Shown here: piece by piece, positions 37,671 to 48,646 of the stretch
How the letters are laid out: each line of letters starts with the position of its first letter
Position numbering within the stretch: the stretch's first letter is position 1
Assembly: GCF_001422285.1 (NCBI RefSeq)
Contig: NZ_LMMO01000003.1
Span: 139,297-203,296 of the forward strand
Origin: Frigoribacterium sp. Leaf263
Lineage (GTDB): Bacteria; Actinomycetota; Actinomycetes; Actinomycetales; Microbacteriaceae
DNA: 64,000 bases
Direction: 5' to 3'
Position numbers and translations under genes: made by a program
Notes under the pieces: generated by a model
Seen by the model: the letters and a program-made list of their open reading frames with translations, nothing else
The model's database searches: none
Told to the model about the DNA's origin: nothing

Positions 37671-39017
37671 TCAGTCGACCGCCTCGTAGTCCACGTCGCG
37701 GGTCTCGCGGCTCAGCACCAGGGCGATCAGGGTGAGCAGCGCCATCGACGACAGGTACAGGCCCACCAGCCAGGTGCTGCCGCCCGCGGCGGTCCACAGA
37801 GCCACGGCGATGAACGGCGCGACGGCGGCACCGAGGATGCTGGCGACGTTGTAGCTGATCGCCGATCCCGTGTACCGCACGCTGGTCGGGAACAGCTCGG
37901 GCAGCACGGCGCCCATCGGGCCGAAGGTGAGCCCCATCAGCACGAACCCGATGATCAGCAGCGCCTGAGCGCCCAGGACGCCGCCCGCGAAGAGCGGGGC
38001 GAAGAGGAACCCGAAGACGAGGATGCCGGCCGTCACGCAGATCAGGGTCGTGCGGCGGCCGTACCTCTCGGCCAGAGGTCCGGAGACGAGGGTGAAGATG
38101 CCGAAGAAGACCACGCCGAGGATGAGCATCCACAGGAACTGCGTGCGCGGGATCCCGAGACCGGCCGGGTCGCCCGCCGCGTCGGCCGTGCCGAACGTCA
38201 GCGTGAAGGTCGTCATGAGGTAGAAGAGCGTGTACGTCGCCAGCATGATGAACGTGCCGAGGATGAGCGGGCGCCAGCTCGTCGTGAACACACGCGCGAG
38301 CGGCAGCTTCGCGACGGAGCCCGAGTCGACGACCTTCTGGAACGCGGGCGTCTCGATGAGCTTGAAGCGCACGTAGAGCCCGATGATCACCAGCAGCGCG
38401 CTCGCGAGGAACGGCAGACGCCAGCCCCAGGACATGAACTGCTCTTCCGTGAGGGTGGTGTTGAGCAGCACGAAGAGCAGGTTCGCGATGATGAAGCCGA
38501 TCGGGGCCCCGAGCTGCGGGAACGTGCCGTAGATGGCGCGACGGTTCTTCGGCGCGTTCTCGGTCGCCAGCAGCGCGGCGCCGCTCCACTCGCCGCCGAG
38601 GCCAAGGCCCTGGCAGAAGCGCAGCACGACGAGGCACGCGGGCCCGGCGACCGCCCAGCCGGGCGTCGTGCCGGCCGGGATGCAGCCGATCAGCACGGTC
38701 GCGATGCCCATCGTCAGCAGCGAGGCGACCAGGGTGCCCTTGCGGCCGATCCGGTCGCCGAAGTGGCCGAACACGATCGACCCCACGGGGCGCGCGATGA
38801 AGGCGACGCCGAAGACGGCGAACGAGGCCAGACGGGCGACCGCCGGGTCGTCGTTCGCGAAGAAGATCGTCGGGAACACCAGCACGGCGGCGGTGGCGTA
38901 GACGTAGAAATCGTAGAACTCGATGGACGTGCCGACGAGGCTCGCGATGATGACGCGCGAGCGCTTGTTGGCAGGAGGGGCGGGGTGCGTCGACGAGGCG
39001 ACGGCGGATGACGACAT
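37671..39017 (-). CDS. MHS-family major facilitator transporter
   Basis: A 448-aa protein with twelve membrane segments. It carries the metabolite:H+ symporter signature features: IASLVGTSIEFYDFYVYATA at the first helix, GHFGDRIGRKG between helices 2 and 3, and FCQGLGLGGEWSGAALLATE. Relatives such as ShiA, ProP and KgtP carry shikimate, proline/betaine or alpha-ketoglutarate; the substrate here cannot be assigned. A TAAACT box (minus strand 39171-39176) would give a leader of about 145 bases. I found no recognisable riboswitch in it. Confidence 0.9.
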   Translation of the reverse strand: MSSSAVASSTHPAPPANKRSRVIIASLVGTSIEFYDFYVYATAAVLVFPTIFFANDDPAVARLASFAVFGVAFIARPVGSIVFGHFGDRIGRKGTLVASLLTMGIATVLIGCIPAGTTPGWAVAGPACLVVLRFCQGLGLGGEWSGAALLATENAPKNRRAIYGTFPQLGAPIGFIIANLLFVLLNTTLTEEQFMSWGWRLPFLASALLVIIGLYVRFKLIETPAFQKVVDSGSVAKLPLARVFTTSWRPLILGTFIMLATYTLFYLMTTFTLTFGTADAAGDPAGLGIPRTQFLWMLILGVVFFGIFTLVSGPLAERYGRRTTLICVTAGILVFGFLFAPLFAGGVLGAQALLIIGFVLMGLTFGPMGAVLPELFPTSVRYTGSAISYNVASILGAAVAPFIAVALWTAAGGSTWLVGLYLSSMALLTLIALVLSRETRDVDYEAVD

Positions 39018-39170
39018 GGGTACTCCGGAGCGGCGGGGGGAGGCGATGCCGGCGGCGACGGGGCGGCGCCGGGTGGGGCGCGCAGGGCTTCGTCGCGACG
39101 TGCGACGGCCGGGGATCAGCAGGGGCGCACGACGCCGGTGTGGTTCGGCCGCTCGTGACAGCCGTCTCTC

Positions 39171-39176
39171 AGTTTA
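39171..39176 (-). promoter_or_regulatory. Possible -10 box for the MHS transporter
   Basis: On the minus strand TAAACT stands in an A/T-rich island between ribA and the transporter. Confidence 0.4.
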
Positions 39177-39195
39177 GCGTGTCGGTGAGCGTCGC

Positions 39196-39837
39196 TCACC
39201 CGTCGGACGGGAGGTGCCCGGGCAGCTGGTGGCCCATGCGGTCGCGCTTCGTGTCGAGGTAGCCCTCGTTGTCGGCGCCGACGCCGACCACGAGCGGGAC
39301 GAGCTCGGAGACGACGATGCCGTGCTCGACCAGCTGGCGGCGCTTCTCGGGGTTGTTGCTGAGCAGCCGGATCTCGTCGATGCCGAGGTCGCGGAGGATG
39401 TCGGCGGCGGCACCGTACTGACGGGAGTCGGCCGGGAGGCCGAGGGCGAGGTTGGCGTCGAGGGTGTCGTAGCCGTCCTCTTGGAGACGGTAGGCGCGCA
39501 GCTTGTCGACCAGGCCGATGCCCCGCCCCTCGTGGCCGCGGAGGTAGACCACCACGCCGCCCTGCTCGTGGATGATGTTGAGCGCGGCATCGAGCTGCGG
39601 GCCGCACTCGCACTTCAGCGAGCCGAACGCCTCGCCCGTCAGGCATTCGGAGTGCACACGGACGAGAGCGCCGCCGCCGGGAGCCGAACCGTCGGGACGC
39701 GTCGCCACCACGGCGATGTGGTCGGCGCCGGTGACGAGATCGCGATAGGCGCGGAACGCGAACGTGCCGTGGGTCGTCGGGACGGTGGTCTCGACCTCGA
39801 ACGAGATCTGGGGTGCGGCGGCTGGCGTGGTGGTCAT
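39196..39837 (-). CDS. ribA: GTP cyclohydrolase II
   Basis: Opens the imidazole ring of GTP in the first step of riboflavin synthesis. The 213-aa product has the zinc motif in SECLTGEAFGSLKCECGPQL, YLRGHEGRGIGL and LSNNPEKR. The usual N-terminal RibB (dihydroxybutanone phosphate synthase) domain of actinobacterial RibBA is absent; the start at 39837 leaves only the cyclohydrolase. It overlaps ribD by ATGA and is the last gene of the trpS-GNAT-ribD-ribA run. ribE, ribBA and ribH are not in the window, so a full set probably lies elsewhere. Confidence 0.92.
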   Translation of the reverse strand: MTTTPAAAPQISFEVETTVPTTHGTFAFRAYRDLVTGADHIAVVATRPDGSAPGGGALVRVHSECLTGEAFGSLKCECGPQLDAALNIIHEQGGVVVYLRGHEGRGIGLVDKLRAYRLQEDGYDTLDANLALGLPADSRQYGAAADILRDLGIDEIRLLSNNPEKRRQLVEHGIVVSELVPLVVGVGADNEGYLDTKRDRMGHQLPGHLPSDG

Positions 39838-40868
39838 GGCGTACTCCGGTGCTGGGCGCGGGCGACGATGACGAGATCGTCGCCCAACGGGGTGATTCGC
39901 GTCGTCGTGAGACGGATCTGCTCGCCGATGGTCTCGACGCCGAGGTCGCCGAGAGCCGCCCGCGGGCCGCCGATGAGGGTGGGGGCGAGGTAGAGGAGGT
40001 AGTCGTCGACCAGACCGAGGCGCACGAACTCGCTGGCCACGGTGGGGCCGCCCTCGACGAAGAGACGACGCACGCCTCGGTCGAAGAGGTCGGAGAGCAC
40101 CCCGGCCACGTCGCGGCTGCCGGTCTCGACCAGCGGTCTCGGATGGCGGCGGAGCGCTGCGCCCTCGGGGACGCGGCGCCGACCGAGGACGACGGGCAGG
40201 GGCTGCTCGTGCAGCAGCTCGCCGGCGTCGCCGCGCGCGGTGAGGCTGGGGTCGTCGGCGAGGACGGTGCCCGTGCCGACGAGGATCGCATCGTGGGCCG
40301 CGCGTCGCTCGTGGACGTGCTGACGGGCCGCCGTGCCCGTGATCCACTGGCTGCTGCCGTCGGCGGCGGCGGAGCGGCCGTCGAGGCTCGACGCCCACTT
40401 GAGCGTCACGAAGGGTCGACGGGATCGCGTCGCGACGAGCCAGGGTCGGATCGCCTCCTCGCCCTCCTCGGCGAGCACCCCGCCGAGGACCTCGACACCC
40501 GCTCGGCGGAGGCGCTCCGCACCACCCGAGGACGCCTCGCCCGGATCCGCCACGGCGTACACGACGCGCGACACCCCCGCCTCGATCAGAGCCTCGCTGC
40601 AGGGGCCCGTGAGACCGGTGTGGTCGCAGGGTTCGAGACTGACCACCGCGGTCAGACCACGGGTCTCGTCGGGCCGCAGCCTGGCCAGCGCGTCGACTTC
40701 CGCGTGCGGGGTCCCGGAGCCGCGGTGCCAGCCCTCCGCCGCGACGGACGAGTCGGAGCGCAGCAGGACGCAGCCGACCTGGGGATTCCGCCCGAGGGAG
40801 GTGCCTCGACCGGCCAGCTCGAACGCGCGCCGCATCGGGGCGTCATAGGCGCTCGATGGCGGGGTCAT
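39834..40868 (-). CDS. ribD: Bifunctional riboflavin deaminase/reductase
   Basis: Deaminates and reduces the pyrimidine intermediate made after GTP opening. Of 344 aa, the N-terminal deaminase has HAEVDAL and EPCDHTGLTGPC (zinc His/Cys plus catalytic Glu). The C-terminal reductase has TLKWASSLDGRSA, SQWITG and the FVEGGPTVASEF motif. The start overlaps the GNAT stop by four bases. No FMN riboswitch is associated because the gene is inside a transcript. Confidence 0.95.
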   Translation of the reverse strand: MTPPSSAYDAPMRRAFELAGRGTSLGRNPQVGCVLLRSDSSVAAEGWHRGSGTPHAEVDALARLRPDETRGLTAVVSLEPCDHTGLTGPCSEALIEAGVSRVVYAVADPGEASSGGAERLRRAGVEVLGGVLAEEGEEAIRPWLVATRSRRPFVTLKWASSLDGRSAAADGSSQWITGTAARQHVHERRAAHDAILVGTGTVLADDPSLTARGDAGELLHEQPLPVVLGRRRVPEGAALRRHPRPLVETGSRDVAGVLSDLFDRGVRRLFVEGGPTVASEFVRLGLVDDYLLYLAPTLIGGPRAALGDLGVETIGEQIRLTTTRITPLGDDLVIVARAQHRSTP

Positions 40869-41509
40869 GCGGTCTCCGACTCGATCGTGCCGCCCGGTGC
40901 GATGCGATCAGGGGAGTCAACTCCGGCGTCTCGGGGGTATTCCGAGCGGGGACCCGTGAGCGGCCAGCCGGTCTTCACCGTACGGTCGTCTCCGGCGCGG
41001 AGACGCCCTGTCCGGCAGAGCGGGTGCGAGCCGTCGCGGTCGGGGTGCAGACCGCGGGCGTCGCCGGTGTAGCGGAATCCGGCCGAGCGGGCGACCCCGG
41101 CGCTGCCGTCGTTGTCGAGGAACGCCTCCCAATAGAGCTCGTCCACGCCGCCGGTCGAGAAGGCCCAGTCGGCGACCAGCCCGACGGCGGCCGTCATGAG
41201 CCCGCGCCCGCGGTAGCCGGGGGACATCCAGAAGCCGATGTCGTCGTCGGCGAACCGGAGACTGATCATGCCCACGAGCAGCGACGAACCCGGAGCCCTA
41301 ACGCCCCAGGTGTACTCGCGACCCGTCGACCAGCCGTGGTCGACGATCCGCCGGAGGAAGAACTCGGCGTCGGACGAGTCGTACGGCACCGGCACCGTCG
41401 TGTACTTCTGCAGCAGGGGGTCGCTGCAGGCGTCGACCACGGCGGGGATGTCGGCCCGTTCGGGCACCGCGAGGCGAACCGCGTCGGATGCCAGGACGAA
41501 GGGCTGCAC
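40865..41509 (-). CDS. GNAT family N-acetyltransferase
   Basis: A 214-aa protein related to the RimJ/RimL group. The acetyl-CoA loop is MSPGYRGRGLMTAAV, preceded by the DIGFWM strand, with a C-terminal ARSAGFRYTGDAR segment. The last 30 residues (after VKTGWPL) are unconserved. The target is unknown. The GTG start is 3 bases before (minus strand: just after) the trpS stop, so it is co-translated with trpS; its own stop overlaps ribD. Confidence 0.85.
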   Translation of the reverse strand: MQPFVLASDAVRLAVPERADIPAVVDACSDPLLQKYTTVPVPYDSSDAEFFLRRIVDHGWSTGREYTWGVRAPGSSLLVGMISLRFADDDIGFWMSPGYRGRGLMTAAVGLVADWAFSTGGVDELYWEAFLDNDGSAGVARSAGFRYTGDARGLHPDRDGSHPLCRTGRLRAGDDRTVKTGWPLTGPRSEYPRDAGVDSPDRIAPGGTIESETA

Positions 41510-41511
41510 GA

Positions 41512-43446
<1,935 letters not shown>

Positions 43447-43449
<3 letters not shown>

Positions 43450-44550
43450 CCGGCGGCCACCGTCACCCCCGCCGCGCCGGCGCGACGGCAGGGGCACCCG
43501 GATGAGCAGGCCCCGCACCGCCGAGACGGCCCGGCGGGACCGGGAGGCGACCCGCGCCTCCTGAGCCAGCCGCTCCTCCTCGAGCACCCGGAGCCGCTCG
43601 GCCTCCTGATGCGGGTCGGCGAGCACTCCGATGTCGTCCATGCCGACCGCGATCCACGCCGCGGCGAGCAGCAGCACCTGGCAGAGGAGGTCGATGACGA
43701 TGAGCAGACCGATGATCGCAGCGAACGACGCGAGCAGCGGGTTGCTGCCCGTCGCGCGGAGCAGGGTGCCGCCGACGACGGTCAGCGCCACGAACCCCGC
43801 CGCCCCGATCGCGGAGCCGACGAGGAGGCGCCGGCCGGGGATGTGCAGACCCGCCAGCACCCGGAACAGCGCGGCCAGGACGACGGCGTCGAACAGGAAC
43901 ACGAGTACGAGCGCGGTCGCGCGGAGCAGCAGGACCGACGCCGGCGAGCTCGTCGACAGATCGAGCAGGTGCAGCGCCCAGCGCACCGCCGTCGTGCTGA
44001 GCAGCGACACGGTGGCCGACACGACGACGGCCGCGCCGAAGGCGATCGCCAGGCCGAGGTCGCGGAGCACCAGCCGCAGGAACGGGGTCGCGGGGGAGGG
44101 CGCCCGGAAGATCGTCCGGACGGAGTCGCGCATGCCGCCGAACAGCGTGATCGACGAGAAGAGGAGGCCGACGAGGGCGATCGCGCCCGTCCAGCCGAAG
44201 ACGGTCGCGTCGAGCAGGGCGTCCGGGTCGACGACCCCGGCCCCGGAGGAGTCCTGGATCAGGCCCGGGACGGCCGTGCGGATGAAGACGACGAGCTGGT
44301 CGCGGAGGGCCTCGTCGCCCGACACGACGAATCCGGCGACCGAGAAGCCGACCCACAGCCCGGCGAACAGCGCGAACAGCGCCTGATACGTGAGACCGGC
44401 GGCCAGCAGGGGGCCCTTCGCACCGACGTAGCGTCCGACGACCCTGACGGGTCGTGCGGTCGCGACCCGGGCGGCCCTCGATCGCGTCGCCTGGTCGTCG
44501 TCGATCCCGGGGCGGGCCGGGTGCCTCTCCTCTCCTCGTCGTCGTCGCAT
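43447..44550 (-). CDS. YihY/BrkB family membrane protein
   Basis: A 367-aa protein with an Arg-rich cytoplasmic N-terminus, about six membrane helices (KGPLLAAGLTYQALFALFAGL, then LVGLLFSSITLFGGMRDSV and ALHLLDLSTSSP among others), and a charged C-terminal tail with a Glu/Arg helix (QEAERLRVLEEERLAQEARV). This is the YihY (formerly RNase BN) family, whose function is unsettled; some members are linked to envelope or lipid transport. The start at 44550 follows a -10 box by 6 nt. Confidence 0.88.
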
Positions 44551-44556
44551 CGTCCC

Positions 44557-44562
44557 AGGGTA
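44557..44562 (-). promoter_or_regulatory. -10 box of a probable leaderless promoter for the YihY gene
   Basis: On the minus strand TACCCT is 6 nt before the ATG at 44550. Confidence 0.5.
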
Positions 44563-44623
44563 GGGGCGGGGGAGGCGCGCGTCCGGCGGGCGCACGGGGC
44601 GTCGGAACGGGACGCCTCTCGCG

Positions 44624-44629
44624 TACGAT
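44624..44629 (+). promoter_or_regulatory. Possible -10 box for ptsI
   Basis: TACGAT is about 74 bases before the ptsI GTG, in the divergent region shared with the YihY gene. Confidence 0.4.
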
Positions 44630-44702
44630 GGCGGACGACCGCGTGGCGCGTGCTCACCGCTCGTGCCCGGCATCCGAACTCACCGATACGAAGAGGTTCA
44701 CA

Positions 44703-46358
44703 GTGGCACTACAGGGCGTTGGCGTCGGACGCGGAGTGGCCGTCGGCCCGATCCTGCGGATGCCGGATCCCCTCCCGGAACCGGGCACCGAGAAGCGCGC
44801 GACCGAGGCGGACGCCGAGTTCGCCGGAGTGACCCGTGCCCTCCGGACGGTCGCGGACGATCTGACGGCCCGCGGTGAGAAGGCCGGCGGAGAGGCGAAG
44901 GACGTCCTCGACGCCCAGGCCCTCATGGCGGTCGACCCCACGCTGGCCGACGACGTCGAGCAGCGCATCGCCGACGGCGCGACGGGCGAGCGGGCGGTCT
45001 TCGAGGCGTTCGCCGCCTTCCAGGAGATGCTCGTCGGCATGGGCGGCTACATGGCCGAACGCGCCACCGACCTGGGCGACGTCGCCCAGCGCGTCATCGC
45101 GTCGCTCCGCGGAGTCGCGGCGCCCGGCGTCCCCGAGAGCGACACCCCGTTCGTGCTCGTCGCCCCCGACCTGGCTCCGGCCGACACGGCGCTGCTCGAC
45201 CTCGACAAGGTCCTCGCCCTCATCACACGCGACGGCGGCCCGACGTCGCACACCGCGATCCTCGCGCGCTCCAAGTCCATCCCGGCGATCGTCGGCGTGA
45301 CCGGCGCCCTCGAGCTCGTCGACGGCACCATGGTCGTCGCGGACGCCGCGACGGGCGTCGTCACCGTCGACCCCTCGGCCGACGAGATCGCGGCCGCCGA
45401 GAAGCGCATCGCCGACCGCCGCGCCGCGGCCGCGGCCCCGTTGACCGACGGTGCGCTCGCCGACGGTCACGTCGTCCCGCTGCTGGCCAACCTGGGCTCG
45501 CCGGACGAGGCCGCCGGCGCGGTCGAGCTGGGTGCCGAGGGCGTCGGCCTCTTCCGCACGGAGTTCCTCTTCCTCGGCTCGTCGACGGCGCCGACGGTCG
45601 AGAGTCAGACGGCGAGCTACACGGCCCTCCTCGAGGCGTTCCCCGGGAAGAAGGTCGTCGTCCGCGCGCTCGACGCCGGTGCCGACAAGCCCCTGAGCTT
45701 CCTGAACGACGCCCACGAGGAGAACCCGGCGCTCGGCCTCCGCGGGCTGCGGGCCCTCCGGGTCAAAGAGGACATCCTCCGCGACCAGCTGACCGCGCTC
45801 GCCCAGGCCCAGGCCGCCACCACCGCGGACCTGTGGGTCATGGCCCCCATGGTGAGCGACGCGGAGGAGACCGAGTACTTCGTCGCCCTCGGACGCGAGC
45901 TCGGGCTGAAGACCGTTGGCGTCATGGCCGAGGTGCCGTCGCTCGCGGTCCTGGCCGACCAGGTGCTCCGCACCGCCGACTTCGTCAGCATCGGAACCAA
46001 CGACCTCACGCAGTACACGCTGGCCGCCGACCGCATGCTCGGCTCCGTCGCCTCGTACCAGGACCCGTGGCACCCCGCGGTCCTGCGCCTCGTCCGAGCC
46101 CTCGGCGAGGCCGGCGCGTCGGCCGGCAAGCCCGTCGGCATCTGCGGCGAGGCCGCCGCCGACCCGCTGCTCGCCGTGGTGCTCGTCGGTCTCGGAGCCA
46201 CGACCCTGTCGATGACCCCGGCCGCCCTGGCCGACGTCCGCCTCGAGCTGGGCGGTCACACGCTCGAGCAGGCGAAGGCTCTGGCCGCCGCCGCGATCGA
46301 GGCGACGACGGCGTCGGGCGCCCGCGAAGCCGCCGAGGCGGTCGTCGCGGCCCGCTAG
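44703..46358 (+). CDS. ptsI: PTS enzyme I
   Basis: Transfers phosphate from phosphoenolpyruvate to HPr at the head of the phosphotransferase system. The 551-aa product has an HPr-binding helical domain, the phospho-His183 in GGPTSHTAILAR, and PEP-domain motifs GLFRTEFLF, RALDAGADKP and FVSIGTNDLTQY. The active-site Cys481 lies in PVGICGEAAADP. The GTG start has agagg upstream. HPr is not adjacent. The EIIA and EIIB proteins at 63.2-64 kb are possible downstream acceptors in the same chromosome segment. Confidence 0.96.
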   Translation: MALQGVGVGRGVAVGPILRMPDPLPEPGTEKRATEADAEFAGVTRALRTVADDLTARGEKAGGEAKDVLDAQALMAVDPTLADDVEQRIADGATGERAVFEAFAAFQEMLVGMGGYMAERATDLGDVAQRVIASLRGVAAPGVPESDTPFVLVAPDLAPADTALLDLDKVLALITRDGGPTSHTAILARSKSIPAIVGVTGALELVDGTMVVADAATGVVTVDPSADEIAAAEKRIADRRAAAAAPLTDGALADGHVVPLLANLGSPDEAAGAVELGAEGVGLFRTEFLFLGSSTAPTVESQTASYTALLEAFPGKKVVVRALDAGADKPLSFLNDAHEENPALGLRGLRALRVKEDILRDQLTALAQAQAATTADLWVMAPMVSDAEETEYFVALGRELGLKTVGVMAEVPSLAVLADQVLRTADFVSIGTNDLTQYTLAADRMLGSVASYQDPWHPAVLRLVRALGEAGASAGKPVGICGEAAADPLLAVVLVGLGATTLSMTPAALADVRLELGGHTLEQAKALAAAAIEATTASGAREAAEAVVAAR

Positions 46359-46362
46359 TCCG

Positions 46363-46815
46363 TCAGAGCGACCGGGCCGCCGGCAGCCAGGTCGGCCGGT
46401 AACGGTCGCTGCGCGGGAACCGCTCGAGATCGGCGACGTAGTCCGCGTCCGTGGGCACGTCGCCGGTCGGGCCCGGCTCGAACGGCGACGCCGGGTTGTC
46501 GTAGACGCGGCGATCGAGGGTGAAGCGGGCCGTGAACGACCCGTCGCTCGTCAGAGACAACGCGAACGAGAACCAGGCGCCCTTCTCCGGGTCGGCCATG
46601 ACCTCGCGGAGGCGCGATCCGGCCCCAGCCACGTCGGGGACCGCGAGACCGTGCTTCACACCGCCGGCGGCATCGAGGGCGTCGACCCACACGCGCGACG
46701 TGGAACCGACCTCGACGAGGAAGAGCGTCGCCTCGGCCCAGTCGTGGCCGGCGAGGGACTCCGCGAACGTCGCGGCGATCTCGTTCTGCAATTGCTGCTG
46801 GCGGGTGACGTCCAT
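46363..46815 (-). CDS. YezG/DUF600-like protein, possible immunity protein
   Basis: A 150-aa acidic soluble protein. The N-terminal helix (QQQLQNEIAATFAESLAGHD), a central mixed alpha/beta part and the C-terminal pattern YDNPASPFEP...DYVADLERFPRS resemble the YezG/DUF600 family. That family includes immunity proteins for nuclease toxins of Bacillus. The match is from the C-terminal pattern only and no toxin gene is adjacent, so the assignment is tentative. It converges on ptsI (4-base gap) and is divergent from the next gene. Confidence 0.5.
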   Translation of the reverse strand: MDVTRQQQLQNEIAATFAESLAGHDWAEATLFLVEVGSTSRVWVDALDAAGGVKHGLAVPDVAGAGSRLREVMADPEKGAWFSFALSLTSDGSFTARFTLDRRVYDNPASPFEPGPTGDVPTDADYVADLERFPRSDRYRPTWLPAARSL

Positions 46816-47012
46816 GCGTCGCGGCCTCTCGTTCGGGGTCGTGGTGGAGTCGTCGCGGGCGTCGTCGACGACCCGTGAGGAGCTCTCATCAGTTTAGGCG
46901 TCCGCGCCCGCATCGTCGTCGAGCCCGCGCGGTGGCCTCCCGGGCTCCCCGCCCGGCCATGCGCGTGGGCTGCGAGTCGGCGGCGGTCCGGACCGCCTCG
47001 GCTTCCGTGGAG

Positions 47013-47018
47013 CAGACT
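47013..47018 (+). promoter_or_regulatory. Near-consensus -10 box that decides the next start
   Basis: CAGACT is 6 nt before the GTG at 47025, the spacing seen at the other leaderless starts. Confidence 0.4.
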
Positions 47019-47024
47019 GGGCGT

Positions 47025-48215
47025 GTGGGAACCCCAATTCGACATCCTCTCGTCGACGCCGTCACGTCGCGCGTGGTCCGTGTCGACGGTCGGGGCCGGG
47101 TGCTCCGCCTGAGCCCGCCCCTGGCGGATCTCCTGCGCCGTCGTCGTCATCGCCGGCGCGTCGTCCTCGTCTCGAGCGAGCGGTCGCGGCTCACGGTCGG
47201 ACTTCGATCGGCCCTGGTCGAGGCAGGAGCCGCCTGGGTCGTGCACGACGACCGCGGAGACCTGCGCGACGGCCTCACCGGTCGCCCGTACGTCGACGTC
47301 GACGACGCGGGCACGCCCGTCGAGGAGGTCGGCACGGAGGTGGTCGAGTTCCCCGAGATCAGCCAGGCGATCGACACGAGGATCCAGCTGACGGTCGACC
47401 TGACCATCCTGCATCGCGCCGCGCACGACACCAGCCTGGGAGGCGCGGTGGAGCTCATCGCCGAGGCCGTCTCCGGCAGTCTCCCCGTCTCCTGGGGCGT
47501 GACCGAGCCGTTGCTGCATCCGTGGGACCGGTGGGTCATGACGCAGCACGCCAGGCACGCGGCTCCGGAACCCCTGCGGATCCTCGCGGAGGGGCCTCAC
47601 CTCTCGGGGACCGTCACCGCCCGTGTCACCGAGCACGGCATCGAGGAGACGGTCTCCGTGACGGTCGACGTGGTCGACGACGTCGAGGGAGACTCGCTCG
47701 ACGCCGGCATCACGCGTCTCACGGACGCCCTGGCCGAGATCGCGCGGCGGAGTCTGCCGACGTTCGCGCTCGTCGTGGCCCGCGAGGGCGAGGCCGACCG
47801 GTGCGTCTGCGCCGTCACCTACCCGCCTCCCAACCCCGTCGCCCTGCTGATCGGGGCGCCGTCGGTGAGGCGGCTCGGCCTCGAGCTGGCGACGCTCCCG
47901 ACGGGTGACGACGCCAAGGTCGTCGGTCGACCGAGCCTCCCGGCGTTCGTCCTGCCGCTCGGCGACGCGAGGACCGCCGGGTGGGACGCCCTCCACCAGA
48001 CCCTCGAGGCCGTCGGACCCGAACGCCTCGCCACCCTCGTCTCGAGCCCGCTGCTGCAGGCCTGGGAGGAGGACCTCCACGAGTTCGACCTCCTGCACCA
48101 GGGCGACGCCGACGGTGCGGAGACCTCGCCGGCCGACCACGAGACCCCCGACGGGCCCGACGACCCGTCGACTGACGACGGAGAGGCGAAGGAGGGGCGC
48201 GACAGTGCCTCGTGA
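47025..48215 (+). CDS. Uncharacterised DUF6177-like protein
   Basis: A 396-aa soluble protein with no signal peptide or membrane segment. It begins MGTPIRHPLVDAVTSRVVRV and contains VVLVSSERSRLTVGLRSAL, GAAWVVHDDRGDLRDGLTG and LPVSWGVTEPLLHPWDRW. It ends in an acidic, disordered tail of about 50 residues. The N-terminal pattern reminds me of DUF6177, which I associate with actinobacterial type VII secretion neighbourhoods; no such secretion genes are here. The frame is open upstream to 46875, but that part is Arg-rich and uncoding-like, and a -10-like box supports the GTG at 47025. It overlaps the next gene by 11 bases. Confidence 0.6.
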   Translation: MGTPIRHPLVDAVTSRVVRVDGRGRVLRLSPPLADLLRRRRHRRRVVLVSSERSRLTVGLRSALVEAGAAWVVHDDRGDLRDGLTGRPYVDVDDAGTPVEEVGTEVVEFPEISQAIDTRIQLTVDLTILHRAAHDTSLGGAVELIAEAVSGSLPVSWGVTEPLLHPWDRWVMTQHARHAAPEPLRILAEGPHLSGTVTARVTEHGIEETVSVTVDVVDDVEGDSLDAGITRLTDALAEIARRSLPTFALVVAREGEADRCVCAVTYPPPNPVALLIGAPSVRRLGLELATLPTGDDAKVVGRPSLPAFVLPLGDARTAGWDALHQTLEAVGPERLATLVSSPLLQAWEEDLHEFDLLHQGDADGAETSPADHETPDGPDDPSTDDGEAKEGRDSAS

Positions 48216-48552
48216 CATCACGATCCTGAGTCCTCAGGCTCCCGACGGACTCGATCTCGCGACGGCGGCACGCGCCATCGACGAGTCGTACGGGGTCCGA
48301 CCGATCGACGGGGCGACGGCTCACCAGGTCTTCGCCCGGGGCGGCCGGGCCCTGCTGACCGTCTACGGCGCTCAGGAGCTCGCGACGGTGGGCGAGATCG
48401 AGCGCCTGCTGCCCGACCCGCCGGAGGTGCGCCTCCCGGTCTTCTGGATCGACGCGTCGGCGCCCCTCGGTGACGACGGCGAGGCCGGTGTGTCGGTGGC
48501 TCTCCGCCTCGCCCTGGCCCTCGACGCCGTCTGCATCGTCGAGGACGACTGA
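48205..48552 (+). CDS. Small uncharacterised protein paired with the preceding gene
   Basis: A 115-aa acidic protein starting MPRDITILSPQAPDGLDLAT and ending VALRLALALDAVCIVEDD. I do not recognise a named family. The fold looks alpha/beta with a central LLTVYGAQELATVGEIERLL stretch. The GTG start has an unusually strong aaggagg site inside the end of the upstream gene. The two are therefore an obligate translational pair, probably a two-component unit of unknown role. Confidence 0.65.
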   Translation: MPRDITILSPQAPDGLDLATAARAIDESYGVRPIDGATAHQVFARGGRALLTVYGAQELATVGEIERLLPDPPEVRLPVFWIDASAPLGDDGEAGVSVALRLALALDAVCIVEDD

Positions 48553-48590
48553 GCCCTGACGGTGGCGGCTCGGCCGGAGTCGGGCGTCGC

Positions 48591-48632
48591 ATGACGAGGG
48601 GTGCCGGGCGATCGCCCGGCACCCCTCGTCAT
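48591..48632. terminator. 42-bp perfect palindrome, bidirectional terminator
   Basis: Two 21-base arms meet without a spacer (centre gcga/tcgc). It lies between the convergent small gene (stop 48552) and sdhB (stop 48647), and can end both transcripts. Confidence 0.85.
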
Positions 48633-48646
48633 GACTCCGATCTGCG

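Noticed and set aside
35683-39011. Plus-strand open frames antisense to the ABC exporter and MHS transporter
   Set aside because: Highly charged His/Asp/Arg/Glu sequences without domains; the minus-strand genes are clear.
39018-39195. Riboswitch in the leader of the MHS transporter
   Set aside because: The gap is G+C-rich and can fold, but I could not match FMN, TPP, cobalamin or other conserved cores.
40866-41511. FMN riboswitch before ribD
   Set aside because: ribD overlaps the acetyltransferase gene by four bases, so there is no leader to hold one.
46875-47024. N-terminal extension of the DUF6177-like protein
   Set aside because: It is an Arg/Ala-rich stretch unlike the rest of the protein, and a -10-like box places the start at 47025.
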